Origin: CALJFL01 sp047633055
GTDB lineage: Bacteria > Pseudomonadota > Gammaproteobacteria > Pseudomonadales > Halieaceae
Reading direction: 5' to 3'
Assembly: GCA_047633055.1 (NCBI GenBank)
Contig: JBLIEI010000014.1
Coordinates: forward strand, 1 to 64,000
DNA: 64,000 nucleotides
Shown: positions 48,178-58,058 of the stretch, piece by piece
Numbering within the stretch: the first letter of the stretch is position 1
How the letters are laid out: each line of letters starts with the position of its first letter
The notes under the pieces: model-generated
What the model was told of the DNA's origin: nothing
Databases searched by the model: none
What the model saw: only the letters and a program-made list of their open reading frames with translations
Made by a program: the position numbers and the translations under genes

Positions 48178-49854
48178 TTATTTATCACCCATCTGAGCCT
48201 TAATCAGGTCGCCGATAGTGCCTGGCGAAGTAGACTCTGCTTCGGTCTCTTTCAGTGACTTAACCGCTTCTTTCTCGTCGTCGTGGTCCTTGGCTTTGAT
48301 AGACAGTGCCAAGCCGCGATTCTTGCGATCCACCGAAGTGATCTTCGCTTCTACCGAGTCGCCAACTTTGTACAGGCTGCGGGCGTCTTCCACCTTGTCT
48401 CGGCTGATATCTGAAGCCTTCAACACGCCGATAACTTCCTCAGCCAGCTTTATCACCACGGACTTGGCATCAACTTCAATGACCTCACCGGTGACGATCG
48501 CACCGCGGTCATTCTCGGCCACGTAGTTACCGAAAGGGTCATCTTCCAGCTGCTTAACGCCCAAAGAAATACGCTCGCGTTCTGGATCGATGGACAGGAT
48601 GACAGTTTCGATCTCATCGCCCTTCTTGTAGTTGCGCACAGCTTCTTCGCCAGTCTCGTTCCAGCTGATGTCGGACAGGTGGACCAGTCCATCGATCGCG
48701 CCTTCCAGTCCGATGAAAATACCAAAGTCAGTAATGGACTTGATGCTGCCGGCAATCTTGTCGCCTTTGCTGTACTGCGAGGCAAATGCGTCCCAGGGGT
48801 TTTGCTGACACTGCTTGATACCCAGTGAGATACGACGACGCTCTTCGTCGATATCCAGAACCATAACCTCTACCTCATCGCCCAGTTGGACAATCTTGGA
48901 GGGGTGTACGTTCTTGTTGGTCCAATCCATCTCGGAGACGTGCACCAGACCTTCAACACCTTCTTCAAGCTCGGCGAAACAGCCGTAGTCAGTAAGATTG
49001 GTGATCTTGGCGCTAACACGGCTGCCTTCAGGATAGCGACCCGTAATTTCAACCCAGGGATCTTCGCCGAGTTGCTTCAAGCCCAGCGATACGCGATTAC
49101 GCTCACGGTCAAACTTGAGGATCTTAACGTCGATTTCCTGTGCCACTTCAACAATTTCAGAAGGATGCTTGATGCGCTTCCAGGACATATCGGTAATGTG
49201 CAGCAGGCCGTCCACGCCGCCTAAGTCTACGAAAGCGCCATAGTCGGTCAGGTTCTTAACGATACCCTTAACAGACATACCTTCTTGCAAGCTTTCCAGC
49301 AGCGCGTCACGCTCTACGCTGTTAGCAGCTTCCATGACTGCGCGACGAGAAACCACCACATTGTTGCGTTTCTGATCGAGCTTGATTACTTTAAATTCGA
49401 GTTCTTTTCCTTCCAGATGTGCGGTCTCACGAACCGGACGCACATCAACCAGAGAACCGGGCAAGAATGCGCGGATAGTGTTGATGTCGACAGTGAATCC
49501 GCCCTTGACCTTACCGTTGATAATACCGGTAACCATTTCGTCAGCTTCGTGAGCAGCTTCAAGATCTTTCCATGCCTCGGCACGCTTGGCTTTTTCACGG
49601 GAGAGCTTGGTCTCACCAAAACCATCTTCAACAGTTTCCAGAGCGACCTGAACTTCATCACCAATACTCAGGGACACTTCACCCGCGGCATCAGCAAACT
49701 GGATACGAGGAATAACGCCTTCGGACTTAAGCCCGGCGTGGACGGTCACCCACTCGCTATCGATATCGATAACAACGCCGGTGACAATGGCACCTGGCTT
49801 CATATCGACTGTTTTTAGACTTTCTTCAAAGAGATCGGCGAAAGATTCGCTCAT
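48178..49854 (-). CDS. rpsA: 30S ribosomal protein S1
   Basis: The 558 residues carry six S1 RNA-binding domains, seen as repeated segments such as GIVKNLTDYGAFVDLGGVDG, AKITNLTDYGCFAELEEGVE and GSIKSITDFGIFIGLEGAID. It brings mRNA to the 30S subunit. It follows cmk by 156 bases (49855-50010), a gap with an AT-rich stretch (TATATATAAG near 49921-49930) that may hold its own promoter. Confidence 0.98.
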   Translation of the reverse strand: MSESFADLFEESLKTVDMKPGAIVTGVVIDIDSEWVTVHAGLKSEGVIPRIQFADAAGEVSLSIGDEVQVALETVEDGFGETKLSREKAKRAEAWKDLEAAHEADEMVTGIINGKVKGGFTVDINTIRAFLPGSLVDVRPVRETAHLEGKELEFKVIKLDQKRNNVVVSRRAVMEAANSVERDALLESLQEGMSVKGIVKNLTDYGAFVDLGGVDGLLHITDMSWKRIKHPSEIVEVAQEIDVKILKFDRERNRVSLGLKQLGEDPWVEITGRYPEGSRVSAKITNLTDYGCFAELEEGVEGLVHVSEMDWTNKNVHPSKIVQLGDEVEVMVLDIDEERRRISLGIKQCQQNPWDAFASQYSKGDKIAGSIKSITDFGIFIGLEGAIDGLVHLSDISWNETGEEAVRNYKKGDEIETVILSIDPERERISLGVKQLEDDPFGNYVAENDRGAIVTGEVIEVDAKSVVIKLAEEVIGVLKASDISRDKVEDARSLYKVGDSVEAKITSVDRKNRGLALSIKAKDHDDEKEAVKSLKETEAESTSPGTIGDLIKAQMGDK

Positions 49855-50010
49855 TGGACATTACCTGTAAATATTGTGGCGTTGAACGCCTGCACCGATT
49901 CTCCAGCAGAAACGGGTCATCTATATATAAGCCGCTATATCACGCCAGAGCTGGAACAGCGAGAAAGCAGCAGTTAATGCCATTTTTAAAGAATTTAGCA
50001 ACAAATAGAG

Positions 50011-50694
50011 CTATTTGAGGCCTTTTTCTTTGACCTTGGACATGGCCCGCGCGAACACAGCAGCGATCGGCATGGTTGAACTGTCAAGGACAATAGCATC
50101 TTCGGCGGGGCACAAAGGTGAGACCGTGCGACTGCTGTCGCGGGCATCTCTTTCCTCGATGTCCTTTAGAAGGCGCGGGAGCGTAACATTTTCACCCTTG
50201 GCAATCAATTGCTGGTAGCGCCGCTCAGCGCGTATTTCCGGGCTGGCCGTGAGGAATATTTTCAAGTTTGCCTCAGGGAAAACAACGGTGCCCATATCGC
50301 GACCATCGGCGACCAGGCCAGGGGCAGCACAAAACTCCCTCTGCCTAGCCAGTAAGGCCTCTCGAACGGAGGGAATGGCGGCGACGGTAGACGCCCCACG
50401 GCCACCCTCCTCGGTGCGAATCGCCTTACTGACGTCCTGCCCCTTGTAGGCCACCAAAATTTCGCCGCTATCGCAGCTGGTAAAAGTCACTTCAAGGTGA
50501 CGTGCGACGGTTGTCACTGCCACCTCGTTATCCCAACGTACGCCCTCAATCAGACAAGCCTGGCCAGTGACACGATACAGAGCACCGCTATCAAGTAGAT
50601 GCCAACCCAATGCCTCTGCCAGCATATGACTGAGCGTACCCTTGCCAGCGCCGCTAGGGCCATCAACCGCGATAATAGGTGCCGTGCCGCTCAC
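50011..50694 (-). CDS. cmk: Cytidylate kinase
   Basis: 227 residues with the P-loop VDGPSGAGKGTLSHML and the CMP-binding region VADGRDMGTVVFPEA. It phosphorylates CMP and dCMP. It starts at GTG 50694 immediately after the aroA stop (TAAGTG), so it is translated as part of the operon. Confidence 0.97.
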   Translation of the reverse strand: MSGTAPIIAVDGPSGAGKGTLSHMLAEALGWHLLDSGALYRVTGQACLIEGVRWDNEVAVTTVARHLEVTFTSCDSGEILVAYKGQDVSKAIRTEEGGRGASTVAAIPSVREALLARQREFCAAPGLVADGRDMGTVVFPEANLKIFLTASPEIRAERRYQQLIAKGENVTLPRLLKDIEERDARDSSRTVSPLCPAEDAIVLDSSTMPIAAVFARAMSKVKEKGLK

Positions 50695-51999
50695 TTAGGT
50701 TGCCACCGCCGAAATCTGCAGACCCACACTACGAGCCAGATCGTCGAAGCCGGGAAATGAGGTCGCCACATGATCACAGTCCAGTACGTGGATCTCTCCC
50801 TCGGAACGTAAGGCCGCTATGGCAAACGCCATCGCGATCCGGTGGTCGTGAAACGTGTTCACCGCCCCAGATCCTATAGTGCCCCCCTCAATAACAATAC
50901 CGTCGGCCAGTACTTCATTGATTACCCCTAGAGTAGTCAAACCCTCGGCCATACTGGCAATGCGGTCACTTTCCTTAACGCGCAACTCCTCGGCACCGGT
51001 TAAACGGGTAGTGCCTTCGGCGCAGGCCGCCGCAATGAACAGCACGGGGAATTCATCGATAGCCAGCGGCACGAGGTCCTGCGGTATATCGATCCCTTTT
51101 AGTGACGCGTAACGAACGCGGATATCAGCCACCGGTTCACCGCCGACTTCACGCTGATTTTGCAGGCTGATATCGGCCCCCATGGCCTGCAATATGCCGA
51201 TGACACCGGTTCGCGTGGGGTTTATTCCAACGTGGGTCAACAACAGATCTGAACCTGGTGCGATGCTGGCGGCAACCAGGAAAAATGCCGCCGAGGAGAT
51301 ATCCGCGGGGACATCGATATCGGCCGCAGTCAGTTCGCCGCCTCCAGTCACACTGATGACTCCATGCTGGGTAGTCACGTCGTAGCTGAACCCGCGCAGC
51401 ATGCGCTCGGTATGATCACGGGTAGGTGCTGGCTCGGTGACCGAGGTTTGGCCACGCGCATACAAGCCAGCCAACAAAACACAGGATTTGACCTGTGCAC
51501 TGGCCATGGGTAAGTCATAACGTATGCCATTCAGCACTTTTCCCCCGTGAAGACGCAGAGGCGGTCTACCACCCTCGGCGCTATCGACCTGTGCACCCAT
51601 GAGCTTCAGAGGATCGATAACACGACCCATAGGACGACCACACAGAGACTCATCGCCCGTCAACTCGCAAGAGAAATCCTGGCCGGCCAGCAAACCACAC
51701 AACAGCCGGATACTAGTACCCGCATTGCCTAAATCCAGTGGTTTGGAAGGCGCCTTTAAGCCATACAGGCCAACACCTTCTATGGTCAGCGCACCGTTTT
51801 GCGGCGCGCTGATCTTGACACCCATTTCACGAAAGGCCGCCACGGTCGCCAGGGCGTCCTCGCCCTCTAGAAAACCCGACACTCGCGTGGTGCCAAGGGC
51901 CAGGGCGCCTAGCATTATAGCCCGGTGGGAAATGGATTTGTCCCCGGGAACGCGCACTTCACCAGTGATGGTTCCGCCAGGTAAAAGCTTAAATCGCAT
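50695..51999 (-). CDS. aroA: 5-enolpyruvylshikimate-3-phosphate synthase
   Basis: 434 residues of the sixth shikimate-pathway enzyme: GDKSISHRAIMLGALALGTT, LGNAGTSIRLLCGLLAG and the late DHRIAMAFAIAALR are present. It joins shikimate 3-phosphate and PEP. In some pseudomonads it is fused to TyrA; here the two are separate genes 9 bases apart. Confidence 0.97.
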   Translation of the reverse strand: MRFKLLPGGTITGEVRVPGDKSISHRAIMLGALALGTTRVSGFLEGEDALATVAAFREMGVKISAPQNGALTIEGVGLYGLKAPSKPLDLGNAGTSIRLLCGLLAGQDFSCELTGDESLCGRPMGRVIDPLKLMGAQVDSAEGGRPPLRLHGGKVLNGIRYDLPMASAQVKSCVLLAGLYARGQTSVTEPAPTRDHTERMLRGFSYDVTTQHGVISVTGGGELTAADIDVPADISSAAFFLVAASIAPGSDLLLTHVGINPTRTGVIGILQAMGADISLQNQREVGGEPVADIRVRYASLKGIDIPQDLVPLAIDEFPVLFIAAACAEGTTRLTGAEELRVKESDRIASMAEGLTTLGVINEVLADGIVIEGGTIGSGAVNTFHDHRIAMAFAIAALRSEGEIHVLDCDHVATSFPGFDDLARSVGLQISAVAT

Positions 52000-52008
52000 A
52001 ATATTCTC

Positions 52009-52926
52009 TCAGTCCCGGGTCGTATTGTGACCGGAGTCGCGGGCGTCAAGCAGGACTGTAAATCGATCCCGCGACTCTTTTGCTCGAGTAAAGGTAGCCA
52101 AAAGCGCCTCGCTATCCTCCGCCTCAATCGCGGCACGTAGAGTGACCAGGTGGTCTTCAAATTTGCCCAATGAATCCAACAATGCACCTTTATTGGCAAT
52201 GGCAATGTCTTTCCACATAACGGGGTCGCTGGAGGCAATACGAGTAAAATCACGAAAACCACCGGCGGCAAAGCGAAAAATATCCTCACTGCTATCTGCC
52301 TGCGCCAGGGCATCTACCAAAGCATACGCCAGTACATGGGGTAAATGACTGGTGGCCGCCAGTACCGCGTCATGATTCGCAACCGACATCGCCACTACCT
52401 CTGCGCCAGTGCTTTCCCACATGGCCCTGATCAGATCTACAGCCTTTGAATCCGTGTCTTGCTCTGGGGTAAGAATGACACGGTGCCGTTGAAATAAACC
52501 CGCGCTGGATGCCTCCACACCACTGCGTTCCGAGCCCGCTATCGGATGCCCGAGCACCAGCCGTGGTGGCATTCTTCCATTGGCTGCCATCACCGCACTA
52601 CGCAAACTGCCTTTGACGCTGGCAACATCGGTAATAACGGGGCCCGAGTCGTCTTCAGGGAGCAGCGGAAGAATCTCTTGCAGCATATCTGCTGCAATAA
52701 GAGTCGGGGTGGCGACAACCAGAATATCTGCCTGTGCTACGGCTTCTTCAAGATTTAGTGTGAAGCTATCGATAACGCCTAATTCAACGCCGCGTGACAA
52801 CGAGGGCTCTCGATGCCCCCAGCCCACGATACGTTGACTGAAACCGGTAGCGCGCAGAGATCTTGCCAGTGAACCGCCGATCAACCCCAGACCGAGAATT
52901 ACCACGGTGTCTTGCCGGTAGCTCAT
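52009..52926 (-). CDS. tyrA: Prephenate dehydrogenase
   Basis: Started at ATG 52926 (MSYRQDTVVILGLGLIGGSL) behind a good AGGAGG; 305 residues. The NAD motif GLGLIGGSLARSL and HPIAGSERSGVEAS mark the TyrA family, which makes 4-hydroxyphenylpyruvate for tyrosine. It lies between pheA and aroA. It has no ACT or chorismate mutase part. Confidence 0.95.
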   Translation of the reverse strand: MSYRQDTVVILGLGLIGGSLARSLRATGFSQRIVGWGHREPSLSRGVELGVIDSFTLNLEEAVAQADILVVATPTLIAADMLQEILPLLPEDDSGPVITDVASVKGSLRSAVMAANGRMPPRLVLGHPIAGSERSGVEASSAGLFQRHRVILTPEQDTDSKAVDLIRAMWESTGAEVVAMSVANHDAVLAATSHLPHVLAYALVDALAQADSSEDIFRFAAGGFRDFTRIASSDPVMWKDIAIANKGALLDSLGKFEDHLVTLRAAIEAEDSEALLATFTRAKESRDRFTVLLDARDSGHNTTRD

Positions 52927-52937
52927 TTGCCGGCCTC

Positions 52938-54056
52938 CTACAATACTGCGCGCGGGTAGGAGCCCAGAGGTTTGAGCAAAATGGATTGCTCTTCCAACTC
53001 TGTAACGATGGCCGCGATATTGTCGTCCTGCACATGGCCCTCGAATTCTATGAAGAATACATAGGCCCATTTTTCGGTGCGAGACGGTCGTGTATCAATG
53101 CGGGTTAGGCTAACGCCCCCTTTACGAAAAGGTTCAAGAAGAGTAAATAATGCACCGGGCTTGTTGCGACTTGCGACTATAATAGAAGTCTTATCTCGAC
53201 CACTGGGTGGGACTTCCTTGCGGCCAACAATCAAAAAGCGGGTGGTATTATCAGGGAAGTCCTCGATATTGCTGGCCAGCTTTTCCAAGTGATACTGACT
53301 GGCAGCGATATCGCCGGCAACGGCGGCAATGCCAGGAGTTTCGGCAGCGATAAGAGCGGCCTCACCGTTACTGCTCACGGCTACTCGCTCCACGTTCGGC
53401 CAGTGCTGGTCCAACCAGTTGCGGCATTGGGCAAGCGCCTGCTGATGGGCGTAAATCCGAGTGACCTGTTTTGCGCTGGTGCCAGGCGCCACCAACAGAT
53501 GATGCATGATGCGCATTTCGACTTCGCCGGATATCTTCAGCGAGGAGTCCATAAAATTATCGAGAGTATGGCTGACCATGCCCTCGGTCGAATTTTCTAC
53601 CGGCACCACACCGTAATTACATTCACCGGACTCAACCTGAGAGAACACGGTGTCAATGGTACTTTGCGATACGTTCAGGGCAGCGTGGCCGAAATGCTTA
53701 ATGGTAGCGGCTTGGGTAAAAGTGCCCTCTGGGCCGAGATAAGCGACCTGCAAAGGCTTTTCCAAGGCAAGACAAGCTGACATAACCTCGCGAAAGATAT
53801 GCGCGACAGTTTCTCCGGCCAGAGGGCCCTCGTTGCGATCTATAATCCCTTGCAATACTTGAGCTTCGCGCTCGGGGCGATAATAAACCACTTCGGCACT
53901 TTCATCCCCAGCGGCACGCGCTGCCTGTACAGCGGCCAGCTTAATATCCGCAACCCGCTGGGCGCACTCGGCCCGACGGTTTAGCAACGCCTGTATTTCG
54001 CGGTCAATCGCGTCTATATCCGCCCTGACCTGATCCAAGTTCCGTTCGTCTGCCAT
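52938..54056 (-). CDS. pheA: Bifunctional chorismate mutase / prephenate dehydratase
   Basis: 372 residues in three parts. An AroQ chorismate mutase comes first (5-95; VRADIDAIDREIQALLNRRA). The prephenate dehydratase (about 105-280; VAYLGPEGTFTQAATIKHF) follows, then a C-terminal ACT domain (IIVASRNKPGALFTLLEPFR) that binds phenylalanine for feedback control. It makes phenylpyruvate. It follows serC by 12 bases. Confidence 0.97.
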   Translation of the reverse strand: MADERNLDQVRADIDAIDREIQALLNRRAECAQRVADIKLAAVQAARAAGDESAEVVYYRPEREAQVLQGIIDRNEGPLAGETVAHIFREVMSACLALEKPLQVAYLGPEGTFTQAATIKHFGHAALNVSQSTIDTVFSQVESGECNYGVVPVENSTEGMVSHTLDNFMDSSLKISGEVEMRIMHHLLVAPGTSAKQVTRIYAHQQALAQCRNWLDQHWPNVERVAVSSNGEAALIAAETPGIAAVAGDIAASQYHLEKLASNIEDFPDNTTRFLIVGRKEVPPSGRDKTSIIVASRNKPGALFTLLEPFRKGGVSLTRIDTRPSRTEKWAYVFFIEFEGHVQDDNIAAIVTELEEQSILLKPLGSYPRAVL

Positions 54057-54068
54057 TAGCTTGAGTAT

Positions 54069-55148
54069 CTAACCATTGCGTCTTTCAAAGTCCCGCATAA
54101 AGTCGATCAGCGCAGTTACTGCCTGCTCACTCACTGCATTGTAGATACTTGCGCGCATTCCGCCTACTGAGCGATGCCCCTTCAAGTTCAACAGCCCGGC
54201 GGCCTCAGACTCCTGTAAAAACTGTTTATCGAGTTCCGCATCAGCCAGCATAAACGGTATATTCATCAAGGATCGACTGGGGATTTCCACCGGATTGGCG
54301 TAGAAATCACTATTGTCGATGGCGCTATACAAGGCCTCTGCTTTGCCCCTATTGATTGCCTCCATGGCGTCCAGCCCGCCAAGATCCTCCAGCCAGGCAA
54401 ACACCAGTCCGGCCAGATACAGACCAAAGGTCGGCGGCGTGTTGTACATTGAATCGTTGTCGGCCGCCACCTGCCAATTCAGCATCGCCGGGCAGTTAGC
54501 CATCGCGCGGCCAAGCAGGTCGCGGCGGACAATAGCCAGAGTCAGACCTGCAGGGCCGATGTTTTTTTGCGCGCCCGCATAAATAAAGCCAAACTCGCTG
54601 ACATCGATAGGCCGGGACAAAATAGTGGATGACATATCGGCCACTAGCGGCACATCGACTTGCGGCGTCCAAAAGTACTCCACGCCGCCAATGGTTTCGT
54701 TTGGGGTGTAATGAAGATACGCCGCATCATCACTCAGGGCCCAGCTCTCGCGAGAAGGAATGGTGGAAAACTTGGTATCTTCGGAACTTGCCGCGACATT
54801 AACCTCACAGTAACGGCCCGCCTCAGCTATCGCCTTCTTAGACCACTGCCCGGTATTAATATAGTCAACCTTGTCTCCAGCCGCTGCCAGATTCAAAGGC
54901 ACGGCGGCAAATTGAGTACTGGCACCGCCCTGTAAAAACAGTACGGCATAGTCGTCCGTGATGCCCAAAAGACGCCGCAGAGACTGCTCGGCGGCCTCGG
55001 CCACACCGACAACCTCAGGGCTGCGGTGGCTCATCTCCATCAACGACAGGCCTCTGCCATGCCAGTCTAGCAATTCATCGCGCGCAATCTCGAGAACAGA
55101 CTCGGGCAAAGAAGCCGGTCCGGCGCAGAAGTTGTAACAGCGGGTCAT
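54069..55148 (-). CDS. serC: Phosphoserine aminotransferase
   Basis: 359 residues of the SerC class V aminotransferase: NFCAGPASLPESVLEIARDE at the start and the PLP lysine in FIYAGAQKNIGPAGLTLAIV. It makes phosphoserine, and also serves pyridoxine synthesis. It follows gyrA by 36 bases. Confidence 0.98.
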   Translation of the reverse strand: MTRCYNFCAGPASLPESVLEIARDELLDWHGRGLSLMEMSHRSPEVVGVAEAAEQSLRRLLGITDDYAVLFLQGGASTQFAAVPLNLAAAGDKVDYINTGQWSKKAIAEAGRYCEVNVAASSEDTKFSTIPSRESWALSDDAAYLHYTPNETIGGVEYFWTPQVDVPLVADMSSTILSRPIDVSEFGFIYAGAQKNIGPAGLTLAIVRRDLLGRAMANCPAMLNWQVAADNDSMYNTPPTFGLYLAGLVFAWLEDLGGLDAMEAINRGKAEALYSAIDNSDFYANPVEIPSRSLMNIPFMLADAELDKQFLQESEAAGLLNLKGHRSVGGMRASIYNAVSEQAVTALIDFMRDFERRNG

Positions 55149-55184
55149 TTCAGTATTTCCTTGTATGTAACATGAGCGGGGGAC

Positions 55185-57758
55185 TTAGTCCTCACCAGGC
55201 TCATTATCCTCTTCCACGAAGGCCACCACTTCGGGCTCATCAATGCGCTCGACGCTGACCAGGCTTTCACCTTCCTTGGTCCGAATAACGCGAACGCCCT
55301 GAGTGTTGCGCCCCAAAATAGAAACCTCGTCGGCACGGGTTCGAACCAAGGTTCCCTGGTTAGAGATAAGCATCAACTCATCGCCTTCAAAGACCTGAAC
55401 CGCACCGACAAGATTACCGTTGCGGGCGCTGGTCGACATGGCGATTACGCCCTTGTTACCTCGTCCTTTAGTGGGGAACTCGGATGCCTCAGTACGCTTG
55501 CCGTAGCCATTTTCACTGACGGTAAGTACGCGACCGGCTTCCTGCGGAATGATAAGGGAAATCATACGATGACCTTCGCCTAGACGAATGCCACGCACAC
55601 CGCGAGCGGTTCTGCCCATGGCTCGCACATCCTCTTCCTTGAAACGGGCGGTTTTACCCTCGCTACTGAACAGCATCACTTCACAGCTACCATCAGTAAT
55701 GGCAGTGCCGACCAGCACATCGCCCTCGTCGAGTTCCAGGGCCCTCAAGCCAACACTGCGCCGGCGGGCAAAGTTAGTCAACTCGGTTTTCTTCACAGTG
55801 CCATTGGCGGTCGCCATAAAGATGAAGTGACCCTCTGTATATTCGTCCACCGGTAAAATCGAGGTAACGCGCTCGCCATCCTCCAGCGGTAACAAATTCA
55901 CCATAGGCCTACCGCGAGAGTTCCGACCCGCCAGGGGAATCTGGTAGACCTTCAACCAGTACACCTTACCCATATTAGAAAAGCACAGAATAGTGGCGTG
56001 AGTGCTGGCAATCAATAAATGCTCGACAAAATCCTCATCTTTCACTGCAGTCGCAGACTTGCCGGTACCACCGCGACGCTGCGCCTGGTAATCGGACAGA
56101 GCCTGCGTTTTAGCATAGCCCCCGTGAGAGATGGTGACCACACGATCTTCTTCGGTGATCAGATCCTCTACCGTTAAATCGTGCTGGGACGCGGTGATTT
56201 CAGTTCTACGCTCGTCCCCGAATTCCGCGACAATCTCTTCCAATTCCTGGCGAATGACCAGCTTGAGGCGCTCGGTATCAGCCAGTATTTCCATGTAATC
56301 GGCAATCTCGACCAGTCGTTCCTGAAATTCGGCCAGCAGCTTTTCATGCTCGAGGCCAGTGAGGCGGTGCAGCCTTAATTCGAGAATGGCCTGAGCCTGA
56401 ATCGGTGACAAATGATACTGACCGTCGTGTAGGCCGAAATGAGGATCGAGATTGTCGGGCCTACAGGCATCGGCTCCCGCCCGTTCCAACATGGTTAACA
56501 CGTCACCCGCCGGCCAAGCACAGGCAAGTAATTTTTCGCGCGCCTCAGCGGGGCTGGGCGAAGCCTTGATTAGGGCTATTATCTCGTCAATATTGACCAG
56601 CGCAATGGCCAGGCCTTCAAGAATATGACCGCGCTCGCGCGCTTTTCGCAGCAGGTAAACCGTTCTGCGGGTCACCACTTCACGGCGGTGCCGAATGAAA
56701 GCTTCTATAATTTCCTTCAGATTCAATATTTTTGGCTGGCCATCGACCAGCGCCACCATGTTGATGCCAAAAACCGACTGCAATTGAGTTTGCGCGTATA
56801 AATTATTCAGCACGACATCGCCAATCTCACCGCGACGCAATTCAATCACTACTCGCATGCCATCCTTGTCGGATTCATCGCGCAATTCAGTGATACCCTC
56901 AATCTTTTTCTCTTTCACCAGCTCGGCAATACGCTCAATCAAGCGCGCCTTGTTCAGCTGGTAGGGAAGCTCGTGAATGAGGATGATGTCTTTACCGCGT
57001 TTTTCGTCGGTAATCACCTCCGCCTTAGCGCGAACATAAATGCGCCCCCGGCCGGTGCGATAGGCTTGAATGATCCCCGCACGGCCATTAATGATCGCAG
57101 CGGTAGGAAAATCGGGACCGGGTATGTGCTCCATCAGGTCATCGACGGTCAACTCGGGATTAGCAAGCAACGCCAGCGTTCCACTGATCACCTCAGTGAG
57201 ATTGTGCGGTGGAATATTAGTGGCCATACCAACGGCAATACCCGAAGAACCGTTGATCAATAAATTAGGGACTCGCGTCGGCATAACCGCTGGAATGCGT
57301 TCGGTGCCATCATAGTTGTCGACAAAATCAACCGTTTCTTTATCCAGGTCGGCTAAAATAGAGTGAGCAATCTTACGCATTCTGATTTCGGTGTAACGCA
57401 TGGCTGCAGCCGAATCGCCGTCCACTGAGCCGAAGTTACCCTGACCATCAACCAACATGTAGCGCAGGGAGAAAGGTTGCGCCATTCGTACAATGGCTTC
57501 GTATACCGCCGAGTCACCATGAGGGTGGTACTTACCGATGACGTCGCCAACCACGCGGGCAGATTTTTTGTAGGATTTGTTCCAGTCGTTGTTGAGCTCA
57601 TTCATGGCGAATAATACGCGCCTGTGAACCGGCTTCAGGCCGTCGCGAACATCCGGCAATGCCCTACCCACGATTACGCTCATTGCGTAATCCAGATAGG
57701 ACTGTTTCATCTCGTCTTCAATATTGACGGGGACAATTTCTTTGGCTATTTCACCCAT
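55185..57758 (-). CDS. gyrA: DNA gyrase subunit A
   Basis: 857 residues. The breakage-rejoining domain has the catalytic tyrosine in AAAMRYTEIRMRKIAHSI, and a C-terminal six-bladed beta-pinwheel with the GyrA box QRRGGTGKSA wraps DNA. The quinolone-determining region reads HPHGDSAVYEAIVRMAQPF, with the serine of the sensitive form in place. It heads the leftward operon. Confidence 0.98.
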   Translation of the reverse strand: MGEIAKEIVPVNIEDEMKQSYLDYAMSVIVGRALPDVRDGLKPVHRRVLFAMNELNNDWNKSYKKSARVVGDVIGKYHPHGDSAVYEAIVRMAQPFSLRYMLVDGQGNFGSVDGDSAAAMRYTEIRMRKIAHSILADLDKETVDFVDNYDGTERIPAVMPTRVPNLLINGSSGIAVGMATNIPPHNLTEVISGTLALLANPELTVDDLMEHIPGPDFPTAAIINGRAGIIQAYRTGRGRIYVRAKAEVITDEKRGKDIILIHELPYQLNKARLIERIAELVKEKKIEGITELRDESDKDGMRVVIELRRGEIGDVVLNNLYAQTQLQSVFGINMVALVDGQPKILNLKEIIEAFIRHRREVVTRRTVYLLRKARERGHILEGLAIALVNIDEIIALIKASPSPAEAREKLLACAWPAGDVLTMLERAGADACRPDNLDPHFGLHDGQYHLSPIQAQAILELRLHRLTGLEHEKLLAEFQERLVEIADYMEILADTERLKLVIRQELEEIVAEFGDERRTEITASQHDLTVEDLITEEDRVVTISHGGYAKTQALSDYQAQRRGGTGKSATAVKDEDFVEHLLIASTHATILCFSNMGKVYWLKVYQIPLAGRNSRGRPMVNLLPLEDGERVTSILPVDEYTEGHFIFMATANGTVKKTELTNFARRRSVGLRALELDEGDVLVGTAITDGSCEVMLFSSEGKTARFKEEDVRAMGRTARGVRGIRLGEGHRMISLIIPQEAGRVLTVSENGYGKRTEASEFPTKGRGNKGVIAMSTSARNGNLVGAVQVFEGDELMLISNQGTLVRTRADEVSILGRNTQGVRVIRTKEGESLVSVERIDEPEVVAFVEEDNEPGED

Positions 57759-57877
57759 GTAAAATGATTTCCTTAACCTACACGACGAGGGCTGTTTTTA
57801 TGTGGCTTGTTCCACCTGTTTTTGCTCTGTGAGACAGCGTTTAAACAGCTTTGCGCGCCCTCTAGCGCAAGCCGGAG

Positions 57878-57883
57878 ATTATA
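57878..57883 (-). promoter_or_regulatory. Candidate -10 box of gyrA
   Basis: On the minus strand a perfect TATAAT lies 120 bases before gyrA, with no good -35. The 300-base gap 57759-58058 holds no gene; on the plus strand TATACT (57959-57964) may be the -10 of the mtaD operon. Confidence 0.45.
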
Positions 57884-58058
57884 CGGAAACTGGCCCCCGA
57901 CCGCCATGTTTTTACCAATTTCAGGCCACGGAGTAAGCCGCTTTTAGAGAATTGCGGTTATACTTTCGAGATGGCTCGCCCGGACTGGGTCAATCCGCCA
58001 GAATTGGCGTTTTTTTGATCATTATGCTGGCTTGTAAGTACACGAAAGAAGGGGTTTT